Below, one piece after another: positions 1 to 5,306 of a stretch of DNA of 6,230 nucleotides (position 1 is its first letter; each line of letters starts with the position of its first letter). The stretch is from an uncultured Litorilinea sp. Lineage in GTDB: Bacteria; Chloroflexota; Anaerolineae; Caldilineales; Caldilineaceae. The notes beneath the pieces are model-generated. The model was not told the origin of the DNA. It did no database searches and saw only the letters and a list, made by a program, of their open reading frames with translations. The DNA is taken from contig CAMPHP010000210.1 of assembly GCA_946885925.1 (NCBI GenBank), positions 1 through 6,230 of the forward strand, given 5' to 3'. A program made the translations under genes and the position numbers.

Positions 1-2
1 TA

Positions 3-56
3 GCCGCTTCACGGTTAGAGGATATAGAAGCGCAACAGGTCAAGCAACTCAGGTGA
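3..56 (+). CDS. C-terminal tail of an upstream gene (partial)
   Basis: The frame is open from the window edge and ends at TGA 54-56. It reads AASRLEDIEAQQVKQLR, a charged, helix-like tail of the kind that often closes small cytoplasmic proteins such as regulators. The next gene's preferred ATG lies 29 bases after the stop on the same strand, so the two could be co-transcribed. The product cannot be identified from 17 residues. The frame of the following gene is also open across this stretch, so this could be a chance open frame. Confidence 0.35.
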   Translation, partial: AASRLEDIEAQQVKQLR

Positions 57-85
57 TCGTGCAATCTGTAATTGAAGGAAGAATG

Positions 86-781
86 ATGTCAGGGAAACAT
101 GCGCGGAATTTGTTGGTATGGTTGCACGTAGTTACCTCTGTGGCTTGGTTCAGCCAAGCGTTAGCATTGCTGGCGCTGCTGCTCACCGGCATGAGCGCCA
201 GCAGCACAGAGGTACAGCACAGTGCATATTCGATGGCGCAAGTGCTCGACAAAGAGGTACTCATGCACATGGCGAATGCCGCCATCTTTAGCGGCCTCAT
301 GCTCTCTGCATTGACGCCGTGGGGCTATTTCCAGTATTGGTGGGTATTGACGAAATTTGTCATCACAATCACGCAACTCTATGTAGCGATTTTTCTCCTC
401 AGCCCCACCCTAGACGCAATGGCAGAGGCAGCAGCGCAAGGAGAAGCGGATTCGCCTCACTTCCTGATCATCGGCACCATCGTGATGGCCTCTGCCATTG
501 CCTTTCAGGCGTGGCTGTCGGTTGCCAAACCCTGGAAACGCACACCATGGTCGGAGCCAAAGGGGAGGCCCAAGCGATTGCCCACCGGATCCAGTTGGAT
601 GTTCCTCTTCTGTGTTTGCGTACCGCTCTTTGACTATCTGCACGGAAAGTATGTACTTGGTTTTCCTCTGCCCCTGATGACCCTGTTGACCGCCATTGGC
701 TATCCATTTTGGCGCGCACACGTTATCCGACAACAAGCAAACGACCGCACCGTTTTGCAAACAACCACGACATCTAGGTGA
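86..781 (+). CDS. Polytopic membrane protein, DUF2269-like
   Basis: This is an integral membrane protein of unknown function. The frame is open from further upstream, including a GTG at 53. I prefer the second of two tandem ATGs (83 and 86) because GAAGGA at 74-79 sits 6 bases before ATG 86, a good ribosome binding site. Counting from GTG 53, hydrophobic segments lie near residues 20-46, 72-90, 96-117, 137-158, 181-196 and 201-220, so about six helices. The first helix carries WLHVVTSVAWFSQ, and a later segment reads TPWGYFQYWWVLTKFV. Both resemble small membrane proteins of Actinobacteria and Chloroflexi of the type LHV-x-SVxWxG ... TPWGLxxxYWVxxK, often annotated as DUF2269 or 'integral membrane protein'. 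A basic loop (about 160-176) separates helices 4 and 5. No catalytic residues stand out. The family name is from memory of motif style; the membrane nature is certain. Confidence 0.8.
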   Translation: MSGKHARNLLVWLHVVTSVAWFSQALALLALLLTGMSASSTEVQHSAYSMAQVLDKEVLMHMANAAIFSGLMLSALTPWGYFQYWWVLTKFVITITQLYVAIFLLSPTLDAMAEAAAQGEADSPHFLIIGTIVMASAIAFQAWLSVAKPWKRTPWSEPKGRPKRLPTGSSWMFLFCVCVPLFDYLHGKYVLGFPLPLMTLLTAIGYPFWRAHVIRQQANDRTVLQTTTTSR

Positions 782-822
782 TCGCAAACACAATGGAAGC
801 TATCTCAAAAATCGAAAATGTG

Positions 823-848
823 GTCTAATCCTGATAAAAGGATTAGAC
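823..848. terminator. Perfect 9-bp hairpin, possible terminator
   Basis: GTCTAATCC (823-831) and GGATTAGAC (840-848) are exact reverse complements around an 8-base loop TGATAAAA, and two G-T pairs could extend the stem outward. It begins 42 bases after the stop of the membrane-protein gene, where a terminator is expected. On the plus strand it is followed by CTGGGGG rather than a T-run, so it is not a classical intrinsic terminator in that direction. On the minus strand a T-rich stretch follows a few bases later. Confidence 0.45.
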
Positions 849-952
849 TGGGGGTTGGTGCCGCGCGAGGGCCTTCATGGGCGGCGCATCTTATATGACA
901 ACCGGGAGAAAATCTATTGCAGCGGTGACAAAGGGCAAACGTGAGCTGAACA

Positions 953-975
953 GGGCGCGCTGAATGCGCGTACCC
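953..975. other. GC-rich hairpin upstream of the Asp-box gene
   Basis: GGG CGCGC (953-960) pairs with GCGCG ... CCC (966-970 and 973-975) around the loop TGAAT, with a two-base TA bulge. The hairpin lies 37 bases before the ATG of the next gene, so it would be in that gene's 5' leader or be an attenuator-like structure. Only the pairing is seen. GC-rich DNA forms short alternating stems by chance, so a role is uncertain. Confidence 0.25.
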
Positions 976-1011
976 AACATTTCTGGCAATGAGCCGAATG
1001 GAAAATGAGCG

Positions 1012-3153
1012 ATGTCGTATTGGCGTGCGCAGTTGATCTCGTTGTTTGTGTTCCTCTGCTTTGTGTTGGCACCGGAAGCTGCGGTCAAAACGCTCTACGC
1101 TGTCGAGACCGACATTCTGATCACCGGGCGCGTGACCTCGGTGGTGGATGGCGCGCCGATTCCTAATGTCCAGGTGCTGCTTGTTGATGGTTCGTTTCCG
1201 ATTGAATGGGTGGAGGGTGCGCGCACAGATAGCGCCGGCAATTACACCATCAAGTCAACGCCCTATACAACCTGGTGGATTCGCTTTGACCCGCCCAGTG
1301 ATACACATCTGCAAGAGTTCTATAACGATACCTATGGCCCCCAGAATAGCTACTCCATCCCCCTGGATGCCGAAAAGTTTGTCTATGCGCCTGGCCTGCA
1401 ACGCAGCGGGATCGACGCTGCGCTGGGTGTACGTGGGAACGGGCAAATCGTCGGGACGGTGGCCCCCACACCGTTGGATTTATCAAGGTCGTGGGTGGGG
1501 GTTGAGGTATATGCGCAAGAAGGCGCGCAGGATGCGCGCTGGCTCAAACAGGTGGATGTCTCCGCCAGCGGGTTGTACACGGTGACTGACCTGGCACCGG
1601 GGCGTTATAAGTTGCATTTTCATGTCCACGATTCTGTCCACGATTCCGACTCTTCACAACCTGAAGCAACGTATGTCTCGGAGTATTACAACAATCAATC
1701 CACGTTGGCCGCGGCTGCATGGATCGAGGTGGGCGCGGGTGAGATTGTGCAGGCTGATGCGGTCGAGTTGCAGCTTGGCGGGGCCATTGCGGGGGTCGTC
1801 ACTTCCAGTTGGACGAAGCAGCCGCTTGAGTACATTCGCACCTATGTCTATGATGCGAACGACCGCCTTGTCACCGTCAATGACAATAACCTTTTCTTAA
1901 ATGGCACTTTTCGCGTGACGAATCTGCCGCCCGGGGAGTACAAACTACTCTTTGAAGACCAGACGCGGCAGCATCGTCCCGAATATTATGATAATCAGAC
2001 GCGGCTCGCAAATGCCCAGCTTATCAGCGTGGAGGCTGGTGAGGTTGTGCCGAATATCCAGGCGGAATTAACGCTCTCGCGCACCGTCGTCGCTTTGGCG
2101 ACGTCCCCAGGGGTGCCCAACGCGATCATCCTGGCGCTTGCCCATGATCCTGTGCCGCTCTATACGGTGGATGGCGGGCAACGTTGGCAGAGCGTGGCGA
2201 CGACGCCGTGGGTTACGCCGGACTATGTGCCAGATTTGAGCCAATTCGCCGCTGCCGCGGTGGGGCTTGCGCCACGTCCCAACTTAGGTGGGCATCGCCT
2301 CATCTATCTCCACACCAACCTTTACCGCAGTGGCGATGAGGGCCAGACATGGGCCGAACAAACGCCGCTGCACGAATGTACGGCTTCATCGCGCATTTTC
2401 GAAATTTATGCCGTGCCAACAGACGAAAACCGTCTCTATGCCCTTGAAAGCTGTCCGCGGTACGCTTGGGCTGGACCGCTGCACTATTCTTGGCTTTCGG
2501 TGAGTCGTGATGCGGGTGTGACCTGGCAAATGCTTTCGGTCATCCATGAGGGTGTTGAGGTGCAAACGATTCAGTCGGTCGTCCTTTCGCCACATGACGA
2601 AGATCGTCTGTATGTCCACGATGAGGGGTATCGTTGGTTTCGCAGTGATAAGGGTGGGGAGAGTTGGACGCTGGAGGATTTCTCCCTCTTCGATCTGCAA
2701 CTGGACGCGGAAGATGCCAAGACTCTCTATGGAGTGGGCAATCCCTTTGACTTGTATGGCTTAACCTTATATTGGGGCCAGCGCAGTGAGGATGGCGGCG
2801 CGACGTGGCGCAACTGGGAAGAACAGCCCTGTCCGCTAGACTATGCTGGGCTTGTGGCGCATCCCACGGAATCCGAGGTCTTGTTTCTGCGCTGTGCTAC
2901 AGGGCTTTATCGCAGCAACAATGGGGGTGATGCATGGGAGCAGTTGTCGAATCATCCTAGCTCGATGCTAGCACCGGACTATGGGGTGCCGGGACGTTTG
3001 CTGTGGGCGAAGGACGATGAGTTGTGGGCCAGCACGGATGAGGGCGATAGCTGGCAAGTCTTGATGCCCAACTCTGTGTCAGCGTCCGCCCAGGCCCCAA
3101 TCCCACTTTATCTGCCCAGTGTCACCGCTCCGGTCATTGTGGCGGGGGAGTGA
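1012..3153 (+). CDS. Secreted protein: three regulatory-like beta-sandwiches plus seven Asp-box repeats
   Basis: This is an exported protein of 713 residues, probably extracellular or surface-attached. An in-frame TGA at 1006 makes ATG 1012 the first possible start; the ribosome binding site (GGA about 9 bases upstream) is weak. Residues 1-24 form a signal peptide: Arg5, a hydrophobic core around 8-20, and a small-residue cleavage region near 23-30, with no lipobox. Residues 36-358 hold three carboxypeptidase-regulatory-like (Ig-fold) units, starting near GRVTSVVDG (39), GQIVGTV (144) and GAIAGVV (257). Each carries an E-[FY]-Y-[ND]-[ND] motif (102, 224, 324), and the last two units contain APGRY/PPGEY-like turns. 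Residues 359-685 contain seven Asp boxes, at about 384, 438, 496, 543, 590, 633 and 672 (for example FRSDKGGESW, QRSEDGGATW). These are typical of sialidase/BNR or photosynthesis-system-like beta-propellers. The tail (697-704) reads PIPLYLPS. No sialidase catalytic Arg/Glu/Tyr set is evident, so a binding or adhesive role is more likely than hydrolysis. The substrate is unknown. Confidence 0.9.
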   Translation: MSYWRAQLISLFVFLCFVLAPEAAVKTLYAVETDILITGRVTSVVDGAPIPNVQVLLVDGSFPIEWVEGARTDSAGNYTIKSTPYTTWWIRFDPPSDTHLQEFYNDTYGPQNSYSIPLDAEKFVYAPGLQRSGIDAALGVRGNGQIVGTVAPTPLDLSRSWVGVEVYAQEGAQDARWLKQVDVSASGLYTVTDLAPGRYKLHFHVHDSVHDSDSSQPEATYVSEYYNNQSTLAAAAWIEVGAGEIVQADAVELQLGGAIAGVVTSSWTKQPLEYIRTYVYDANDRLVTVNDNNLFLNGTFRVTNLPPGEYKLLFEDQTRQHRPEYYDNQTRLANAQLISVEAGEVVPNIQAELTLSRTVVALATSPGVPNAIILALAHDPVPLYTVDGGQRWQSVATTPWVTPDYVPDLSQFAAAAVGLAPRPNLGGHRLIYLHTNLYRSGDEGQTWAEQTPLHECTASSRIFEIYAVPTDENRLYALESCPRYAWAGPLHYSWLSVSRDAGVTWQMLSVIHEGVEVQTIQSVVLSPHDEDRLYVHDEGYRWFRSDKGGESWTLEDFSLFDLQLDAEDAKTLYGVGNPFDLYGLTLYWGQRSEDGGATWRNWEEQPCPLDYAGLVAHPTESEVLFLRCATGLYRSNNGGDAWEQLSNHPSSMLAPDYGVPGRLLWAKDDELWASTDEGDSWQVLMPNSVSASAQAPIPLYLPSVTAPVIVAGE

Positions 3154-3205
3154 TGATTGGCTTGTTTGAGGAGCCGTCATGAGATCTGGCATTCGTGCCA
3201 ATCAT
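3153..3205. repeat. 9-bp inverted repeat with internal TTCG hairpin at a convergent junction
   Basis: ATGATTGGC (3153-3161) and GCCAATCAT (3197-3205) are exact reverse complements 35 bases apart. The right arm also forms an alternative hairpin: TGGCA (3187-3191), loop TTCG, TGCCA (3196-3200). The element fills the gap between two convergent genes, where a bidirectional terminator would be expected. No T-run follows on either strand, so termination is only a guess. The repeat could equally mark an insertion boundary. Confidence 0.4.
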
Positions 3206-3262
3206 GCTCAGGCAATACTAAAGAGCGGCAAGGTGCTCGTACTGCCGTTTGGCTGCCACTGA
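3179..3262 (+). pseudogene. Short open frame with strong RBS, possible stump of an HpcH/HpaI-aldolase-like gene
   Basis: ATG 3179 is preceded by GAGGAG (3168-3173) at a spacing of 5 bases, the best ribosome binding site in the window. The frame encodes 27 residues and stops at TGA 3260. Its start, RANHAQAILKSGKVLV, recalls the opening R-x-N-x5-L-x-x-G-K of HpcH/HpaI-type aldolases. After about residue 20 the resemblance is lost. The 3' part lies antisense to the last codons of the minus-strand 509-residue gene, so both cannot be under full selection there. One reading is that a plus-strand gene was cut here by arrival of the low-GC segment. The other is pure coincidence. The family guess rests on a very short match. 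Confidence 0.25.
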
Positions 3263-4737
3263 TTCGTTCCTGGGTGCGCTTTCATAATTAAGTAACTCAC
3301 AAGGTGATTGAACGCCTTAAATGAGTTCAGGAAAAAGTGGGTATTCACTTGTTCAGCCGTGTTTGGCACGGTGGGATCAAAATATGGCACGAGCGTGGCA
3401 TTCCCTCGAGCCGCACACGAGCTTGATAAAAATGATGTACCCCAAGATGGTGGTGTAGCGGACGGACTCCAAACGGATGGAGGGATTGGACTCGTGGAGC
3501 ATGGCGATGGGCCGGGAGGAGGCAGATACCCTTTGTTGGGTTGGCTGTTTTCATAGTTCAACAAGCGCCAATAGTTGATGGATCCATTCTCAACTGACGG
3601 ATAAAACGTGAAGTCAAGAAACAAGGGATATACAAATGCGGCATTGAGTATTTCTACTCCGGTTCCCCAATCGATTACACCGGAGCGCCCATAATAATAC
3701 TTGCTCGAGAAGGATATGGAAGAAGCAAAGTTATTCGTGACGTTGTAGGTGGTTCCCAAGAACGCAAGATTGCCGCCCAGATTTACATACCGATTAACCG
3801 AATCATAAATCCGATGCGGTCTGGAAATGTCTCCGCCATATAGGTCTTGATTGCCAGACGATAGTCCGAGGGCAGGAATGCCGGTGATGCCACTGGCATT
3901 GCTTTGGATAACCATCCCCTGGGCAAGCCAAGGCATGAGCGCCCGCGAAGTTTCCATAACGATAGCCATGGAATAGTAAGGATTCGGGTACATTCCATGA
4001 TTCGTGATCAAGTTTGTGTAATTTTCACTATTTGGTGCCGGACATCCTGCTGGGGTTTGATGGTCGTACGCCCATCTCATTATCCTGCGCGCACTTGCCA
4101 GCCAATCACTGGCAGCAGCATTACCTCGATCAAATTGGCTCATAACCGCCAGGAACGCCGCATCATTTGCCGCAACCTCTACCCATGAATCTGCACAAGT
4201 ATGTTTACTATCGTAATAGGTGTTTGTTCTGCCCGTTGAGACTCTATTCGCAAGATCACGAAGGACGGAAACAGCTAAATTTCGTTTCGTTTGATCAAAG
4301 GCACTCTTATTCCACATGATGGCTGTCGCCACTGCACAAGGATACCCTATGGAGGGTGTACTCCAGTACAAGCCAGACGCGCCCCCATCATTGCCGCCAG
4401 ATCCCCACCCCTTGCCGCTCCCCAATGCGTAATCAACCATAACCGCATTCAGCATGTCCGCAAGACGTGTCCAGTCGATATTGGGATTTCCCGGTTCTTG
4501 TTCTTTTACGATAGCGCTCACCGCAACTGTATTGCAGACAGTACGATGATATGTCGTATCGCCATTAAACGTACCATTGGGTAATACGTGACTACGCCAT
4601 GGACCAAACAACGTGAGATTACCGTTTGTGCCACTTCGATAATACTCAGTATATTTTTTCAGCAGAGCGTAATCTGCTTTAGCCTCAGCGGACGTCGTCG
4701 ACTTCACTACATACGGTAATCGGGTTATTTTGACCAT
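3208..4737 (-). CDS. Unrecognised 509-residue protein, possibly (alpha/alpha)-toroid carbohydrate-active
   Basis: The frame is open and intact from ATG 4737 to TGA 3208, but I do not recognise the family with confidence. The N-terminal half (about 15-275) is alpha-helical in character and contains SWVEVAANDAAFL (184-196) and ENYTNLITNHGMYPNPYYSM (238-257). An Asn-His-Gly followed by Pro and Tyr is reminiscent of polysaccharide lyases and other (alpha/alpha)-toroid enzymes; this is inference only. The C-terminal half is rich in Asn, Ser, Tyr and aromatic residues. Residues 405-442 form a Pro/Ser-rich linker with two Trp, after which ordered sequence resumes (PYFDP, 451-455, then NTHFFLNSFKAFNHL). 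Composition suggests an exported protein, yet there is no signal peptide. An in-frame TGA at 4758-4756 blocks extension, and no ribosome binding site precedes the ATG. Two tiny frames overlap the start and may hold the missing N-terminus. GC is lower than in the neighbours. The gene converges with the Asp-box gene. Confidence 0.7.
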   Translation of the reverse strand: MVKITRLPYVVKSTTSAEAKADYALLKKYTEYYRSGTNGNLTLFGPWRSHVLPNGTFNGDTTYHRTVCNTVAVSAIVKEQEPGNPNIDWTRLADMLNAVMVDYALGSGKGWGSGGNDGGASGLYWSTPSIGYPCAVATAIMWNKSAFDQTKRNLAVSVLRDLANRVSTGRTNTYYDSKHTCADSWVEVAANDAAFLAVMSQFDRGNAAASDWLASARRIMRWAYDHQTPAGCPAPNSENYTNLITNHGMYPNPYYSMAIVMETSRALMPWLAQGMVIQSNASGITGIPALGLSSGNQDLYGGDISRPHRIYDSVNRYVNLGGNLAFLGTTYNVTNNFASSISFSSKYYYGRSGVIDWGTGVEILNAAFVYPLFLDFTFYPSVENGSINYWRLLNYENSQPNKGYLPPPGPSPCSTSPIPPSVWSPSATPPSWGTSFLSSSCAARGNATLVPYFDPTVPNTAEQVNTHFFLNSFKAFNHLVSYLIMKAHPGTNQWQPNGSTSTLPLFSIA

Positions 4738-4781
4738 TGCAGCTGAATCAGCGTCTCACTTTCGGGGATAGGCAGTCTCAT
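4725..4781 (-). CDS. 18-residue bridging frame between the small membrane protein and the 509-residue gene
   Basis: ATG at 4781 overlaps the stop of the preceding small frame as ATGA, and the TAA at 4727-4725 lies inside the start of the 509-residue gene (ATG 4737). It reads MRLPIPESETLIQLQWSK. It may be a leader peptide that couples translation, or the middle piece of a single N-terminal region broken by two frameshifts. On its own it is far too short to identify, and it could be chance. Confidence 0.2.
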   Translation of the reverse strand: MRLPIPESETLIQLQWSK

Positions 4782-4918
4782 TGACACAGCAAACGAATAT
4801 GAGCAGGTCGTAGCTCGTACCAATACTCGTACCAATAAAAGACAAGCAAGATTGTCACAATTGCTATAGCGATTTTGTGTGGGAAGCCTATAGCGATGGA
4901 GCGAAGAAGATCAATCAT
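4778..4918 (-). CDS. 46-residue single-helix membrane protein or detached signal anchor
   Basis: ATG 4918 to TGA 4778 encodes 46 residues. A short amphipathic start (MIDLLRSIAIGFPHK) leads into the hydrophobic stretch IAIAIVTILLVF (16-27), then an aromatic-acidic segment YWYEYWYE (28-35) and a basic tail. The topology is that of a type II signal anchor or a tiny membrane protein. GGAG (4924-4921) lies only two bases before the ATG, which is too close for an ideal ribosome binding site. A TATAAT box sits 15 bases upstream. The YWYE pair comes from an exact 12-base tandem duplication that keeps the frame. Immediately downstream are the bridging frame and then the 509-residue gene, which lacks its own export signal. 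Reaching that gene's frame from here needs a net shift of one base (the starts are 181 bases apart), passing through the bridging frame. Independent small gene and broken N-terminus are both possible. Confidence 0.4.
   Translation of the reverse strand: MIDLLRSIAIGFPHKIAIAIVTILLVFYWYEYWYELRPAHIRLLCQ
4814..4837. repeat. Exact 12-bp tandem duplication
   Basis: CTCGTACCAATA occurs twice head to tail (4814-4825 and 4826-4837). On the minus strand it encodes Tyr-Trp-Tyr-Glu twice within the 46-residue frame. The unit is a multiple of three, so the frame survives, consistent with slippage under coding constraint or with chance. Confidence 0.9.
4864..4897. repeat. Direct repeat of CTATAGCGAT
   Basis: CTATAGCGAT lies at 4864-4873 and again at 4888-4897, a period of 24 bases. 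In the minus-strand small frame the copies encode related Ile-Ala-Ile segments (residues 8-10 and 16-18). They could be an in-frame duplication remnant or a pair of protein-binding sites. Only the sequence identity is certain. Confidence 0.6.
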
Positions 4919-4933
4919 TTCTCCATAAACCCT

Positions 4934-4939
4934 ATTATA
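4934..4939 (-). promoter_or_regulatory. Candidate -10 box TATAAT for the minus-strand genes
   Basis: Read on the minus strand these bases are a perfect TATAAT, followed by GGG and the ATGs at 4926 and 4918. The sequence at the -35 position (ATAGAA at a 17-base spacing) matches the consensus poorly. A start about 7 bases downstream would leave a leader of only about 9 bases before ATG 4918. The surrounding AT-rich stretch makes chance matches easier. Confidence 0.35.
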
Positions 4940-5021
4940 TCAAAGAATTCTGAGGATTCTATAGTAGATATTTAGTCCCACGGTATAGTGGTGCAGTATC
5001 CGGCAAGCAAAAGGAGCAACT

Positions 5022-5215
5022 ATGGACATCACCGACGAACAATGGGCAGTGGTGTAAACGCATCTGCCGGAACGAGCAAGTACTCATGGACGCCCTCGGC
5101 AAGATGACCGAGCCATACAGAACGGCATCTTGTGGGTGATGCGAACGGGTGCACCATGAAGTTCTGCCGATGCATGATGGCCTGTTGACAACAGGCACAG
5201 AAGTGCTTACGATCA
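5022..5215 (+). pseudogene. Decayed N-terminal fragment of an IS5-like transposase
   Basis: ATG 5022 has a strong ribosome binding site (AAGGAG, 5011-5016, spacing 5). The frame reads MDITDEQWAVV, stop, then THLPERASTHGRPRQDDRA and IQNGILWVMRTGAP. This is the classic N-terminal domain (DUF4096 type) of IS5-family transposases: M-D-x-T-D-E-Q-W ... GRPR-x-D-x-R ... NGILWVLRTGAPW. Stops at 5055 (TAA), 5157 (TGA, where the conserved Trp is expected) and 5175 (TGA) break it. Beyond 5160 scraps in other frames (LP about 5164; HRSAYD about 5195-5212) suggest frameshifts, and similarity fades by about 5215. The DDE catalytic domain is absent, so this is a dead remnant; a complete IS5-type transposase would be several times longer. 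No terminal inverted repeats were found. Confidence 0.85.
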
Positions 5216-5306
5216 CCGCAATCTTGCAGGCCACTTGAATATCTTCCCCTGCTCAGCAAGGGCCACGAAGTTGATCTCCCTATAGCCGTGGAAGAGATCT
5301 TGATCT

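Noticed and set aside
410..793. Minus-strand open frame of 127 codons
   Set aside because: It lies wholly antisense to the membrane-protein gene, is rich in Arg, Cys and Gly as shadow frames are, and resembles no protein family.
877..963. 28-codon plus-strand frame starting MGGASYMTTG with a fair ribosome binding site
   Set aside because: It is short, basic, has no recognisable match and ends in the loop of a hairpin. It is compatible with chance in a 230-base gap.
2386..2700. Minus-strand open frame of 104 codons
   Set aside because: It is antisense to clear Asp-box repeats of the 713-residue protein.
3308..3556. Plus-strand frame of 82 codons
   Set aside because: It is antisense to the Pro/Ser-rich part of the 509-residue gene; its Gly-rich look is the mirror of Pro codons.
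4851..4861. Small palindrome ATTGT-C-ACAAT as an operator
   Set aside because: Five-base arms are too short to separate from chance, and it lies within the 46-residue frame.
4959..5259. Two overlapping minus-strand frames opposite the transposase relic
   Set aside because: They are Cys/Ser/Arg-rich shadows of a recognised plus-strand transposase fragment.
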